Below are positions 8,276 through 18,187 of a stretch of 64,000 nucleotides of DNA, piece after piece. How positions within the stretch are numbered: the stretch's first letter is position 1; the number at the start of each line of letters is the position of its first letter. Origin of the DNA: Tropicimonas marinistellae (lineage in GTDB: Bacteria > Pseudomonadota > Alphaproteobacteria > Rhodobacterales > Rhodobacteraceae); assembly GCF_001509585.1 (NCBI RefSeq), contig NZ_LNCI01000006.1:62001-126000 (forward strand), given 5' to 3'. The position numbers and the translations under genes were made by a program. The notes below the pieces were generated by a model. The model was not told the origin of the DNA and searched no databases. It saw only the letters and a list, made by a program, of their open reading frames with translations.

Positions 8276-9076
8276 TCATCCGCCCCAGATGTAGACGGCG
8301 GTGAAGAGGAAGAGCCAGACCACGTCCACGAAGTGCCAGTACCACGCCGCCGCTTCGAAACCGATGTGGCTTTCGGGCGTGAAATGACCGGCGCGCACGC
8401 GGAGGTAGCAGACGAAGAGGAAGATCGTGCCGATGATCACGTGGGCGCCGTGGAAGCCCGTGGCCATGAAGAAGTTGGCGCCATAGATGTTGCCGGAGAA
8501 TCCGAAGGCTGCGTGGCTGTATTCGTAGGCCTGGAAGACCGTGAAGAGCACACCGAGGGCGACGGCGAGGATGAGGCCCGTCGCCATGTCCTTGCGGTTG
8601 TTCTCATGCACGAGCGCGTGGTGCGCCCAGGTGGCCGCACAGCCGGAGCAGAGAAGGATCAGCGTATTGATCAGCGGCAGGTGCCAGGGATCGAAGGTTT
8701 CGATTCCCGCCGGCGGCCAGACACCGTCCACTGCGGGGCTCTCGGGCCCCATGGGGTACATGGCATGTTTGAAGAAGGACCAGAACCACGCGGCAAAGAA
8801 CATCACCTCCGACATGATGAAGAGGATGAAGCCGTAGCGCAGCCCGATCAGCACCACCGGCGTGTGGTCACCGGCATGTTCCTCGGCGATCGTGTCGGAC
8901 CACCAGGCGTACATGGTGTAAAGTACGACGAGAAAGCCGATCCAGAACAGGAACGGCGTGATATCGTGCATCCACATTACCGCCCCGAAGAGCATGACGA
9001 ATGCGCCGATCGCCCCCATGAACGGCCAGATGGATGGCTGCAGAATATGGTAGTCGTGGTTCTTTTCGTGAGCCAT
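8276..9076 (-). CDS. ctaE: Cytochrome c oxidase subunit III
   Basis: A 266-residue, seven-TM core subunit of the aa3-type oxidase. It starts [18 protein letters not shown], with the conserved segments [32 protein letters not shown] and the C-terminal [16 protein letters not shown]. All are hallmarks of COX3, including the conserved glutamate in SEVMFF. It is 18 bp downstream of ctaG. Subunit I (ctaD) is not in this window, so it must be encoded elsewhere, as is usual in Rhodobacterales. Confidence 0.98.
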   Translation of the reverse strand: MAHEKNHDYHILQPSIWPFMGAIGAFVMLFGAVMWMHDITPFLFWIGFLVVLYTMYAWWSDTIAEEHAGDHTPVVLIGLRYGFILFIMSEVMFFAAWFWSFFKHAMYPMGPESPAVDGVWPPAGIETFDPWHLPLINTLILLCSGCAATWAHHALVHENNRKDMATGLILAVALGVLFTVFQAYEYSHAAFGFSGNIYGANFFMATGFHGAHVIIGTIFLFVCYLRVRAGHFTPESHIGFEAAAWYWHFVDVVWLFLFTAVYIWGG

Positions 9077-9094
9077 GTCGGTGTCCCTTGCGCG

Positions 9095-9667
9095 TTACTC
9101 GTCGGCGATCATCAACGCCGCCTGCTCTTGTGGCAGATCGATTTCGTGGAATGTGTAGGAAAGGGTGATGCGGGCCGCGTATTTCGCGTCCCGGTCCTCC
9201 AGGATTTCCGGGTCGACGTAGAAGCTGACCGGCATCTGGACGGTTTCGCCCGGTTGCAGCACCTGTTCCTCGAAGCAGAAGCAGTCGATCTTGACGAAAT
9301 AGCTCCCGGCGTCGAACGGCGCCACGTTGTAGCTCGCCGAACCGGCAACGGGCCGGTCTGTCGGGTTGTGGGCCTCGTAGAAGGCCAGCCCGGTCTCGCC
9401 AAGCCGGATCTCCATTTCACGCTGAACCGGTTTGAACTCCCACGGCATGTCGCGGTCGAGCGAGCCGTCGAAACGCACCTTGATGGTCCGGTCGAGTATG
9501 GTGTCGGATCCGGTGTCGGCGGTGCTTGTCGTGCCGCCGTAACCGGTGACCCGGCAGAACATGTCGTAGAGCGGCACCGACGCCCAGGCCAACGACCCCA
9601 TGAGCAGTACCACGCCAAGCGTTTGGGCCAGCGTGCGTTTCGGTCCGGTGAGCTTGCGGAAGATCAC
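9095..9667 (-). CDS. ctaG: Cytochrome c oxidase assembly protein CtaG/Cox11
   Basis: A 190-residue copper chaperone that delivers copper to the CuB site of subunit I. It has an N-terminal TM anchor (about residues 14-34) with the rest periplasmic. The copper-binding motif CFCFEEQ follows YFVKID, and the family signatures YDMFCRVTGYGGTT and VPVSFYVDPEI-like (MPVSFYVDPEIL) are present. The start overlaps the small coxF-like gene by 4 nt (ATGA). Length is normal. It is part of ctaC-ctaB-coxF-ctaG-ctaE. Confidence 0.97.
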   Translation of the reverse strand: MIFRKLTGPKRTLAQTLGVVLLMGSLAWASVPLYDMFCRVTGYGGTTSTADTGSDTILDRTIKVRFDGSLDRDMPWEFKPVQREMEIRLGETGLAFYEAHNPTDRPVAGSASYNVAPFDAGSYFVKIDCFCFEEQVLQPGETVQMPVSFYVDPEILEDRDAKYAARITLSYTFHEIDLPQEQAALMIADE

Positions 9668-9834
9668 TGCGACGCCTCCTTGGATACCATGCCGGTACCG
9701 AGCACGTCCTCGCCATTGCCGACCTTGACGATGGTCATGCCAAAGACGATTCCGACGAACGCCAGCAGGATGAGCCCAAGGCCGAGATTGCGGCCCTTGC
9801 GGCGTGTGTGCAATTCGTGGGTGGCGCGGATCAT
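9664..9834 (-). CDS. CoxF-like small single-TM protein of the cytochrome oxidase cluster
   Basis: A 56-residue protein. The N-terminus is basic and charged (MIRATHELHTRRKGRN). One TM follows (about 17-36, LGLGLILLAFVGIVFGMTIV), then a short polar tail. The ATG at 9834 overlaps the ctaB stop by 4 nt and its own stop overlaps the ctaG start by 4 nt, so it is translationally locked into the operon. The position between ctaB and ctaG matches the small CoxF open reading frame of other Rhodobacterales. It probably acts in oxidase assembly at the inner membrane; no molecular activity is known to me. Confidence 0.8.
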   Translation of the reverse strand: MIRATHELHTRRKGRNLGLGLILLAFVGIVFGMTIVKVGNGEDVLGTGMVSKEASQ

Positions 9835-10775
9835 GCTCCCCCCCCGATCACGCCGAAAGCGCGCAGCGTGGCGTCGGCGAGAAGCGCCGAGAAATGCAGG
9901 AACAGGTACCAAAGCGAAAGCTTGAAGAAGCGCTTCTCCTCGCCATAGGCATCGGCCTCGGCCTGCTCCGTCGTGCGATTCCAGACCTTCCAGGCCCCAA
10001 CGAGGAAGCGGAAGTTCAGCACCGCCGCCGTCAGCAGGTAGACCGGCCCGCCGATGGAGGTCGCCGCGAGCCCGAGAGAGCACGCCGCGAGGAGGACCGT
10101 GTAGCCCAATATGTGCCGCCGGGTCGACTCGTGGCCATGCGTCACCGTCAGCATGGGCACACCGGCATCGTCGTAGTCGCTCTTCATAAAGAGTGCGAGC
10201 GACCAGAAATGCGGCGGCGTCCAGATAAAGATGAGGGCGAACATCAGCACCGATTCGACCGATACACCTCCGGTGGCAACAGCCCAGCCGATCATTGGTG
10301 GGAAGGCGCCGGCAGCGCCACCGATGACGATGTTCTGAGGCGTCCAGCGCTTCAGCCACATCGTGTAGATCACGACGTAGAAGAAGATCGTGAAGGCCAA
10401 CAATGCTGCCGCCACGAAATTGGCGGACAATGCCAGCATCATCACCGAGAGCCCGGAGAGTGCGAGACCGAGCCCCAGGGCCTCCCCTTCGGAGACACGC
10501 CCCGCCGGGATCGGACGCTTGCGTGTGCGCCGCATGATCCGGTCGATGTCCGCATCCCACCACATGTTCAGCGCACCGGAAGCGCCGCCGCCGATGGCGA
10601 TGAACAAAATGGACACGAAGGCGATGAACGGATGCACCGGCACCGGCGCAACCAGCAGGCCGACCAGGGCCGTGAACACGACCAGGGACATGACCCGCGG
10701 CTTGAGCAGCGCGAAGTAGTCACGCAACTCCGGCTCGGTGCCGCGGGCGATGGAATGAAGGCTGGCGTCAGACAT
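9831..10775 (-). CDS. ctaB: Protoheme IX farnesyltransferase (haem O synthase)
   Basis: A 314-residue UbiA-superfamily integral membrane enzyme that transfers farnesyl to haem b to make haem O, the precursor of haem a. The first prenyl-diphosphate/Mg motif is in NMWWDADIDRIMRRTRKRPI (D-x3-D followed by R-T-x-x-R-P). A second polar motif, KSDYDDAGVPML, is in place, and LKPRVMSLVVFTALVG near the N-terminus is typical. About nine TM helices are visible. It is 32 bp downstream of ctaC and overlaps the coxF-like gene. Confidence 0.97.
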   Translation of the reverse strand: MSDASLHSIARGTEPELRDYFALLKPRVMSLVVFTALVGLLVAPVPVHPFIAFVSILFIAIGGGASGALNMWWDADIDRIMRRTRKRPIPAGRVSEGEALGLGLALSGLSVMMLALSANFVAAALLAFTIFFYVVIYTMWLKRWTPQNIVIGGAAGAFPPMIGWAVATGGVSVESVLMFALIFIWTPPHFWSLALFMKSDYDDAGVPMLTVTHGHESTRRHILGYTVLLAACSLGLAATSIGGPVYLLTAAVLNFRFLVGAWKVWNRTTEQAEADAYGEEKRFFKLSLWYLFLHFSALLADATLRAFGVIGGGA

Positions 10776-10807
10776 GGCTTACCTGTCGGGTCACGAAAGG
10801 CCCGCGA

Positions 10808-11704
10808 TCACTCCGCCGAGGCCAGATCGAGCGCGCGCGGCTTGCCCGCGTATTCCTCGATCGCGCCGTCCAGCCAAGCGTCGTAGGCTTCCTGGCTCAC
10901 GACCTTCACCGTAATCGGCATGTAGGCATGCGCAATACCGCAGAGTTCGGAGCACTGGCCGAAGTAAACTCCCTCTTCCTCGGCCTTGAACCACAGCTCG
11001 GCAAGGCGGCCGGGGACGGCATCCTGTTTCACGCCAAAGGCGGGGATCGTCCAGGCATGGATAACGTCTGTCGCCGTCACCTGCACCACGACCGTCTTGT
11101 CGACCGGCACGACAACCGCCGTATCGGTGGCCAGAAGGAAATGCTCCTTCTCGTAGCCGGCCTCTTCCAGTTGCGCGACGACCTCGTCGGTCAGCTTGTT
11201 CTCGGCATCGGCGCCGATCATGTAGCTGTCGAAGGAAAACTCGTGATCGGGGTATTCGTAGGTCCAGTACCACTGGTTGCCGATCGCCTTGATCGTAACA
11301 TCGCCTTCCGGGATGATCTGCTGCTTGAACAGAACCGGCAGCGAGAACGCCCCGATGAAGATCAGGATGATGATCGGCACGATGGTCCAGGCGATCTCCA
11401 GCGGAGAATTGTGGGTGAACCGGGCAGGTTCGGCATTGGCGCGCCGGTTGTAGCGGACAAAGACAACCGCCACGAGCGCGAGGACGAAGAGTACGATTGC
11501 GGTAATGATATAAAGCAGAAGCCCGTCGAGCCACTGCAGGTCCCGCGCCAGTTCCGTCACTGCTGGCTGGAAGCCGATTCCACCTGGCACCGGAGCCCCG
11601 ATGATCTCCAGTTCGCCCTGCGTGTCTTGTGCAAAGGCGGCGCCGGTTGCAGCAAGCCCGGCAAGGGCAGCTGCGAAGCCGCTCTTCAACGTGATACGTC
11701 GCAT
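10808..11704 (-). CDS. ctaC: Cytochrome c oxidase subunit II
   Basis: A 298-residue subunit that receives electrons from cytochrome c at the CuA centre. I chose ATG 11704 because the signal peptide then begins [16 protein letters not shown] and ends GAAFAQ. The frame is open to 11830 but the extra residues are not signal-like. Two TMs follow (about 45-65 and 88-108). The periplasmic cupredoxin domain ends with [14 protein letters not shown], which supplies the CuA cysteines, histidine and methionine. The W-Y-W-x-Y motif ([11 protein letters not shown]) for electron entry is present. First gene of the minus-strand cox run. Confidence 0.97.
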   Translation of the reverse strand: MRRITLKSGFAAALAGLAATGAAFAQDTQGELEIIGAPVPGGIGFQPAVTELARDLQWLDGLLLYIITAIVLFVLALVAVVFVRYNRRANAEPARFTHNSPLEIAWTIVPIIILIFIGAFSLPVLFKQQIIPEGDVTIKAIGNQWYWTYEYPDHEFSFDSYMIGADAENKLTDEVVAQLEEAGYEKEHFLLATDTAVVVPVDKTVVVQVTATDVIHAWTIPAFGVKQDAVPGRLAELWFKAEEEGVYFGQCSELCGIAHAYMPITVKVVSQEAYDAWLDGAIEEYAGKPRALDLASAE

Positions 11705-11890
11705 CAAATTCTTGTCCCGTTCGCTAGTCGGCATATGCCGAAACAGGTCCCCTCCCCCGGCGGCCGAAGCCTCCGGGCAAAGAGCCCGTTGTGTCCTTGG
11801 GTCTAGAGACCATATTACGAAAAACTGCACAACCCGGTGATTTGCGTCAACAAGTCACTTGCGAATTTGTCGATCAGTTGGAGACGCCCC

Positions 11891-13321
11891 TTGACCTCGA
11901 CCGAGAATACACCTTTCCGCCCCTTTGAAACGCGGCTCGACCAGACCGAGGCGCTGCGCATCCTGCAAGAAGCCACGCAAGGCGCTGATGACGGGGAGAT
12001 CTTCCTGGAGCGCCGCCGTTCCGAAGCGCTGGTGTTCGACGATGGCCGGCTCAAGACTGCGAGCTACGATGCCTCCGAAGGCTTCGGTCTGCGCGCGGTG
12101 CGCGGCGAAACGGCCGGCTACGCGCATTCCACGGAGATCAGCGAAAACGCGCTGCGTCGGGCCGCGGGAACGGCCCGGCTGGCGGTCGGCGACGGTGGCG
12201 GGTCACTGGCGGACGGACCTGCCGCGACGAATCGGCGCCTGTATTCCGACGACAATCCGATCGGCGACGCCGAGTTCCCGGTGAAGATCGAGACCCTGCG
12301 CGAGATCGACGCGTTCGCGCGCGACCTTGACCCGCGCGTCGTGCAGGTCTCCGCGACGGTGGCGGCATCGTTGCAGGAGGTGACCATCCTGAGACCCGAC
12401 GGGACGATCGTTGCGGACAGCCGCCCGATGAGCCGCCTGAACGTCAGCGTTATCGTCGAGCACAACGGGCGGCGCGAACAGGGCGGAACCGGCGGCGGCG
12501 GTCGGGCTGGCCTCGATGGCCTGCTCGACCGCTCCCACTGGCAGGGTGTCACCCGAGAGGCACTGCGCATTGCGCTGGTCAACCTGGAGGCGGAACCCGC
12601 GCCCGCCGGCGTCATGGATGTGGTGCTTGGCCCCGGCTGGCCGGGGATCCTGCTCCACGAGGCCATCGGTCACGGGCTGGAGGGCGACGCCAACCGCAAG
12701 GGGACCTCCGCCTTTGCCGGGCTGATGGGGCAACGGATTGCCGCGCCGGGTGTGACCGTGCTTGACGACGGCACGATTCCCGATCGCCGGGGCTCGATCA
12801 CCGTGGACGACGAGGGAACGCCCTCGCGGCGCAATGTGCTGATCGAGGACGGTATCCTCGTCGGCTTCATGCAGGACAGGCAGAACGCGCGGCTGATGGG
12901 CGTGGCGCCCACCGGGAACGGCCGGCGCGAAAGCTATGCCCACCCGCCCATGCCGCGCATGACGAACACCTACATGCTGGCCGGAGACGCCGCGCCGGCC
13001 GATATTCTGGCCGATCTGGAGGATGGGATCTATGCCGTGGGTTTCGGAGGCGGGCAGGTCGATATTACGAATGGCAAATTCGTCTTTTCCTGCACCGAGG
13101 CCTATCGCGTGACGGGCGGCAAGGTGGGCGCACCGGTCAAAGGCGCCACACTGATCGGCGACGGCCCGACGGCGTTGCAGCGAATCACCGCCATTGGAAA
13201 CGACATGGCACTCGACCCCGGCATCGGCAATTGCGGCAAGGCTGGACAATGGGTTCCGGTCGGCGTCGGGCAGCCGACACTGCGCATCGGCGGGCTGACC
13301 GTCGGAGGCGCGGCCGCCTGA
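11891..13321 (+). CDS. tldD: Metalloprotease TldD
   Basis: A 476-residue PmbA/TldD-family protein. With TldE/PmbA it degrades small peptides, including microcin B17 leader and CcdA. The zinc-binding HEAIGHGLEGD (HExxxH) begins near residue 256. The start is uncertain: the frame is open from ATG 11837, but the family N-terminus (FRPFETRLDQTEALRIL) fits a TTG at 11891, with GGAGA about 8 bases upstream. The partner pmbA is not in the window. It is divergent from ctaC, with 186 bp between the chosen starts. Confidence 0.93.
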   Translation: MTSTENTPFRPFETRLDQTEALRILQEATQGADDGEIFLERRRSEALVFDDGRLKTASYDASEGFGLRAVRGETAGYAHSTEISENALRRAAGTARLAVGDGGGSLADGPAATNRRLYSDDNPIGDAEFPVKIETLREIDAFARDLDPRVVQVSATVAASLQEVTILRPDGTIVADSRPMSRLNVSVIVEHNGRREQGGTGGGGRAGLDGLLDRSHWQGVTREALRIALVNLEAEPAPAGVMDVVLGPGWPGILLHEAIGHGLEGDANRKGTSAFAGLMGQRIAAPGVTVLDDGTIPDRRGSITVDDEGTPSRRNVLIEDGILVGFMQDRQNARLMGVAPTGNGRRESYAHPPMPRMTNTYMLAGDAAPADILADLEDGIYAVGFGGGQVDITNGKFVFSCTEAYRVTGGKVGAPVKGATLIGDGPTALQRITAIGNDMALDPGIGNCGKAGQWVPVGVGQPTLRIGGLTVGGAAA

Positions 13322-13458
13322 CGCCCAGCCCCGGCCGGCAATGGCACGGACTCTTCGCGTTCCCCGCGCGGAATTCGTGCCGTTTCCCGGCGCCGTTTAC
13401 GCCCGATTAACCCTTTCCCCGTAGCCATGATGTCAGCAAGAGACGGAGTGGCGACGGT

Positions 13459-14658
13459 TTGGACTTGTTTTCTTCCCCACCCCCCCTCGCACCACCCACC
13501 TCGGAAGGAACCAGACTTTCCTGGCTTCGTCTCTTGCGCTCCTATCGGGTGGGCACCTCGACCTTCTATCGCCTGATGGCCGAACACGATGGTGACGCGG
13601 CCGCCGCCCTTGCTGCCTTGCCGGGGATCGCGTCGGCAGCGGGCGTGCCGCGCTACACCACTTGTTCGGAGGAACGGGCCGCCGGTGAACTTGCCAGCGG
13701 GCAGCGGGCCGGTGCCGTTCCGGTCTTCATCGGGCAACCGGAGTATCCCGCCGCCCTCGCAGACCTGGCGGATGCGCCACCGATGCTCTGGGCAATCGGC
13801 GATCCGGCGCTGGCCTCCCGCCCCTGCATCGCCCTCGTGGGCGCCCGAAATGCCTCCAGCATCGGCCGACGCATGGCGCGCACCCTCGCGGCCGGTCTCG
13901 GCGGTGCGGACCGGGTCGTCGTCTCCGGTCTCGCCCGCGGGATCGACGCGGAAGCCCATGCCGCGGCGCTTCCCACCGGGACCATCGCGGTGGTGGCCGG
14001 CGGCGTGGATGTGATCTATCCGCGGGAGAATGCAGACCTGACCGCGCAGATCGCGAAACACGGGCTGATCCTGTCCGAAATGCCCGTCGGCATGCAGCCG
14101 CAGGCGCGGCACTTCCCGCGGCGGAACCGGATCATCTCCGGCCTCTCCCGCGCCGTCGTGGTGGTCGAGGCCGCCGCAAAGTCCGGCAGCCTGATCACGG
14201 CCCGCGACGCGCTCGATCAGGGGCGCGACGTCATGGCCGTCCCCGGCCACCCGTTTGACGCGCGCGCCTCCGGATGCAACCTGCTGATCCGGGATGGCGC
14301 CCCATTGGTGCGCGGCGTGGACGATATCCTGGCCGCGCTCGGGCCGACCCGACCTGAGCCTCCATTGGCAGCGGATGGGCACCGCCCTGCCCCGCGTCCG
14401 GCCCGTGCAGCGGCAGGCGCCAGCCGCAACATGCGGCCGCCCCCGCGACTGAACCCCGCCTCTCCCGCCTCCCCGGTCGACGAAGCCACGATCCGGGACC
14501 GAATCCTCTCGCTGCTCGGCACGGTGCCGCTGGCCGAAGATCAGCTCCTGCGCGACCTCGCCCTGCCCGGTCCCTCAGTGGCGGAGGAATTGCTGGCGCT
14601 CGAGATGGATGGGGCGGTCACGCGGCAACCCGGCGGCTTGCTCGCGCGCTCTGCCTGA
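13459..14658 (+). CDS. dprA: DNA-processing protein DprA
   Basis: A 399-residue protein that binds incoming single-stranded DNA and loads RecA during natural transformation; it is also found in non-competent bacteria. The Rossmann-like core has GARNASSIGRRMARTLA, SGLARGIDAEAHAAAL and FPRRNRIISGLSRAVVVVEA, with SGSLITARDALDQGRDVMAVPG following. A C-terminal winged helix (about 335-395, VDEATIRDRILSLLG) is present, after a proline- and arginine-rich linker. The apparent start is TTG 13459 (MDLFSS). It lies 137 bp after tldD and 135 bp before topA. Confidence 0.95.
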   Translation: MDLFSSPPPLAPPTSEGTRLSWLRLLRSYRVGTSTFYRLMAEHDGDAAAALAALPGIASAAGVPRYTTCSEERAAGELASGQRAGAVPVFIGQPEYPAALADLADAPPMLWAIGDPALASRPCIALVGARNASSIGRRMARTLAAGLGGADRVVVSGLARGIDAEAHAAALPTGTIAVVAGGVDVIYPRENADLTAQIAKHGLILSEMPVGMQPQARHFPRRNRIISGLSRAVVVVEAAAKSGSLITARDALDQGRDVMAVPGHPFDARASGCNLLIRDGAPLVRGVDDILAALGPTRPEPPLAADGHRPAPRPARAAAGASRNMRPPPRLNPASPASPVDEATIRDRILSLLGTVPLAEDQLLRDLALPGPSVAEELLALEMDGAVTRQPGGLLARSA

Positions 14659-14793
14659 CCGCGGTTCAGGTGCCGCAGGTCCGGCTTCAAACCGCCGTGC
14701 ATGGCAGGGTCGCCGCGCCGCCGCATTGACAACCATCCCAAGTCACCACATGTTCCGCCGCCAATTGCACATACCCCTTTGAAGGTCTGCCGA

Positions 14794-17538
14794 ATGCCCG
14801 TCGTCGTCGTGGAATCGCCTGCCAAGGCCAAGACAATCAACAAATATCTGGGTGACGACTACATTGTTCTGGCGTCCTACGGGCATGTGCGCGACCTGCC
14901 ACCGAAGGATGGATCGGTCGACCCGGAGAACGAATTCGACATGACCTGGGAGGTCGGAACCGATTCTCGCAAGCATGTGAAGGCAATCGCCGATGCGCTG
15001 AAAGACGACAACGCGCTGATCCTCGCCACCGACCCGGATCGCGAGGGAGAAGCGATTTCCTGGCACCTCGAAGAGACGCTGCGCAAGCGCCGCGCGATCA
15101 AGAAGGATACCGAGGTCAGCCGAGTCGTTTTCAACGCGATCACCAAGTCGGCCGTCACCGAGGCGATGAAGTCGCCCCGGCAGGTGGATCAGCCGCTGGT
15201 CGATGCCTATCTGGCCCGCCGGGCGCTCGATTACCTCGTCGGCTTCAACCTGTCGCCGGTGTTGTGGCGCAAACTGCCGGGCTCGCGGTCTGCGGGCCGC
15301 GTACAATCGGTCTGCCTCCGCCTGATCGTCGAGCGCGAGATGGAGATCGAAGCCTTCAAGCCGCAGGAATACTGGTCGGTCAAGGCGCTGCTGGAAACCC
15401 CGCGCGGCCAGAGCTACGAGGCGCGCCTGACCGTTCTCGGCGGAAAGAAGCTCGACAAGTTCGACCTCGCCAATGAAACGGCCGCCGAACTGGCGGTGCA
15501 GGCGATCACCTCGCGCGCCCTCACGGTCACGGCGGTGGAAGCCAAGCCGGCGACCCGCAACCCGTCCGCTCCCTTCATGACCTCGACCCTCCAGCAGGAG
15601 GCCAGCCGCAAGTTCGGCATGGGCGCCCGGGCGACGATGAACGCCGCGCAACGGCTCTACGAGGCCGGGCTGATCACCTACATGCGGACCGACGGGATCG
15701 ACATGGCGCCGGAGGCGGTCATGGCGGCGCGCGATGCGATCCAGCAGCGTTACGGTGCGGATTACGTCCCCTCCTCGCCGCGGATGTACAAGAACAAGGC
15801 CAAGAACGCGCAGGAAGCCCACGAGTGTATCCGGCCGACCGACATGACGCGGGATGCGGCCAGCCTGAAGGTCTCCGAGGCCGATCAGCGCAAGCTCTAC
15901 GACCTGATCTGGAAGCGGACCCTCGCCAGCCAGATGGCCGCCGCGAAACTGGAACGCACCACCGTGGAAATCGGCAGCGCCGATGGCCAGGTCGGGCTGC
16001 GCGCCACCGGGCAGGTCGTGCTCTTCGAAGGCTTCATGAAGGTCTACGAGGAAGGCCGCGACGATGTGAGCAGCGACGAGAATGACCGCCGCCTGCCGTC
16101 CATCATGCAAGGCGAGTCGGCAAAACCGGTGGCCCGGGGCCTCGCGGACGAATTCGCCAAGGCCGGCGCAAAGGCCGACGACAGCACCGTCGTGGAAGCG
16201 GCCGCGTCACCGGCAGCCGGCATCCAATCCAATGGCGCAGCACTCCTGTCGGAAAGCGGGGCGGTGCTGGGGCTGCAGCATTTCACCCAGCCGCCGCCGC
16301 GCTATACCGAGGCGACACTCGTGAAGCGGATGGAGGAGCTGGGCATCGGCCGGCCCTCGACCTACGCCTCCATCGTGACGACGATTCAGGATCGCGGCTA
16401 TGTCCGCAAGGACAAGAACCGACTGTTCCCGGAGGACAAGGGCCGGTTGGTGATCGCCTTCCTGATGAACTACTTCCGCAAATACGTCGGCTACGACTTC
16501 ACCGCCGGGCTTGAGGAAGAACTCGATCACGTCTCCGCCGGCGAAGCCGAGTACAAGGACCTGCTGGCTCGGTTCTGGCGCGATTTCTCCGCCGCAATCG
16601 CCGAGACCTCCGAACTGCGCATCACCGATGTGCTGGAGAAGATCAACGAGGTGCTGGAGCCGCATCTCTTCCCGCCCAACGAGGACGGCAGCGACCCGCG
16701 CGTCTGTCCCAACTGCGGCAACGGGCGGCTCTCCATGCGCACCGCGCGCTCTGGCGGCGCCTTCATCGGGTGCTCGAACTATCCGGAATGCCGGTACACC
16801 CGCCCCTTCGGCCCACCGGGCACGGAGGAATCCGGCATCGGGCCGGACGGGAAGCTTCTGGGCGAGGACAACGGCGACAAGATCACCCTGCGCGACGGGC
16901 GTTTCGGCCACTACGTCCAGCGCGGCGAAGCCACCGAAGAGCAACCGAAACCGCCACGTTCCAGCCTGCCCAAGGGATGGCGGGCCGAGGACATGGACCT
17001 GCAAAAGGCGCTCACGCTTCTGAGCCTGCCCCGCGAGGTGGGTGATCATCCCGAGGGCGGGATGATCCTGACCAATTTCGGCCGCTTCGGACCCTACATT
17101 GCCCATCAGGCGCCGGGGGAAGAGAAGCCGGTCTACGTCAATCTCAAGGACCCCGCCGAGGTATTTGACCTTGGCATGAACCGGGCGGTGGAGATGCTGG
17201 CCGAGAAGCGCGCCAACCCGGGCGGGCGCGGGCGCACGGCGGCAAAGCCGCTCAAGGAGTTGGGCGAGCATCCCGACGGCGGGCCGGTCAATGTCATGGA
17301 AGGCCGCTACGGGCCCTATGTGAAATGGGAAAAGATCAACGCCACCTTGCCCAAGGAAACCGATCCGCAAACGGTGACGATGGACCAGGCGGTGGAGCTG
17401 ATTGCCGAGAAAGCCGCCAAGAAGGGTGGTCGGAAGAAAGCCGCCAGCAAGTCAGGCACCAAGAAAAAGACCGCCGCGCGCAAAACCGGCGCGAAATCCA
17501 AGACGGCCGCCGACGGGCCGAAGGACGCAGCGGAATGA
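14794..17538 (+). CDS. topA: DNA topoisomerase I
   Basis: A 914-residue type IA topoisomerase that relaxes negative supercoils. I chose ATG 14794 (MPVVVVESPAKAKTINKYLG), the invariant TOPRIM start; the frame is open to 14701 without family similarity. Visible motifs are ATDPDREGEAISWHL (TOPRIM metal site), LITYMRTDG with the catalytic tyrosine, and one four-cysteine zinc ribbon (CPNC...CSNYPEC). C-terminal topoisomerase repeats follow (FGPYI, YGPYVKW). A lysine/alanine-rich tail (KKGGRKKAASKSGTKKK) ends the protein, as in other alphaproteobacterial TopA. Confidence 0.98.
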   Translation: MPVVVVESPAKAKTINKYLGDDYIVLASYGHVRDLPPKDGSVDPENEFDMTWEVGTDSRKHVKAIADALKDDNALILATDPDREGEAISWHLEETLRKRRAIKKDTEVSRVVFNAITKSAVTEAMKSPRQVDQPLVDAYLARRALDYLVGFNLSPVLWRKLPGSRSAGRVQSVCLRLIVEREMEIEAFKPQEYWSVKALLETPRGQSYEARLTVLGGKKLDKFDLANETAAELAVQAITSRALTVTAVEAKPATRNPSAPFMTSTLQQEASRKFGMGARATMNAAQRLYEAGLITYMRTDGIDMAPEAVMAARDAIQQRYGADYVPSSPRMYKNKAKNAQEAHECIRPTDMTRDAASLKVSEADQRKLYDLIWKRTLASQMAAAKLERTTVEIGSADGQVGLRATGQVVLFEGFMKVYEEGRDDVSSDENDRRLPSIMQGESAKPVARGLADEFAKAGAKADDSTVVEAAASPAAGIQSNGAALLSESGAVLGLQHFTQPPPRYTEATLVKRMEELGIGRPSTYASIVTTIQDRGYVRKDKNRLFPEDKGRLVIAFLMNYFRKYVGYDFTAGLEEELDHVSAGEAEYKDLLARFWRDFSAAIAETSELRITDVLEKINEVLEPHLFPPNEDGSDPRVCPNCGNGRLSMRTARSGGAFIGCSNYPECRYTRPFGPPGTEESGIGPDGKLLGEDNGDKITLRDGRFGHYVQRGEATEEQPKPPRSSLPKGWRAEDMDLQKALTLLSLPREVGDHPEGGMILTNFGRFGPYIAHQAPGEEKPVYVNLKDPAEVFDLGMNRAVEMLAEKRANPGGRGRTAAKPLKELGEHPDGGPVNVMEGRYGPYVKWEKINATLPKETDPQTVTMDQAVELIAEKAAKKGGRKKAASKSGTKKKTAARKTGAKSKTAADGPKDAAE

Positions 17539-17543
17539 CGACA

Positions 17544-17568
17544 GGGCGCAGCAACCAGACCTGCGCCC
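17544..17568. terminator. Hairpin between convergent topA and vWA gene
   Basis: GGGCGCAG (17544-17551) pairs perfectly with CTGCGCCC (17561-17568) around a 9-nt loop, 5 bp after the topA stop. No U-tract follows. It may serve as a bidirectional terminator between the converging genes. Confidence 0.4.
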
Positions 17569-17578
17569 CACCTCCCTG

Positions 17579-18187
17579 TCAGGAAAGCGCGCCGCAAGCG
17601 TCCAGGGGCGGATTTGCAGCCAGGTATGCGGCCAGCGAATCCTGTTGGCTGCCATCGACGACCCGGTACCGGGAACTCGCCACCGCGGTCGAGAAGCGAC
17701 CGGCGTAGTACCGCGCTTCCGCATGCTCCACGACAAAGACCGTGACGGTGTTCTGACCGCCGCGCAGAAGCAGGTTGTTCAACGCGTCTTGGTAGTCGAC
17801 CCAATCGTCCGGGTACTCATCCGTCACGAAGACGATATGGGCACATTGATACCCGTTGTCGCTGATGCTCTGAAAAGCCGACCCCAGAAGTGAGCCCTGG
17901 TGCCCTCGCGGGGCCGACCGGACCTGACTGGCGAGCTGGGCGCCGCTGCCGTACCCTTCGCGGATCTTGCCGGAATTCCACATGATGAGTTCCGCGTCGG
18001 GATATTGACCGGATGCGAAGACATCGAGCAGCGCTTCCTTTGCGCGGTCAATACGCTTTCCGGAGGCGACGGGGTAATCCATGCTGCCCGACACGTCGAG
18101 CAGGAAAATCGTGTAGGGCTCGGCCTGAACCGCCGGAGCCGCTGTTGCGCAGAAAAGCGCGGTCGCAATGGATGCCAGGATCTTCAT
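17579..18187 (-). CDS. Secreted von Willebrand factor A domain protein
   Basis: A 202-residue protein with a signal peptide (MKILASIATALFCATAAPAVQA) and a single vWA domain. The MIDAS motif DVSGSM lies at 31-36, followed by a strand-helix alternation ending in VTVFVVEHAEARYYAG. It is presumably a periplasmic or secreted metal-dependent adhesion or scaffold protein. It lacks the batA/batB-type TM tail and has no partner genes beside it. It converges on topA and is divergent from the CoA-transferase operon. Function unknown. Confidence 0.82.
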   Translation of the reverse strand: MKILASIATALFCATAAPAVQAEPYTIFLLDVSGSMDYPVASGKRIDRAKEALLDVFASGQYPDAELIMWNSGKIREGYGSGAQLASQVRSAPRGHQGSLLGSAFQSISDNGYQCAHIVFVTDEYPDDWVDYQDALNNLLLRGGQNTVTVFVVEHAEARYYAGRFSTAVASSRYRVVDGSQQDSLAAYLAANPPLDACGALS

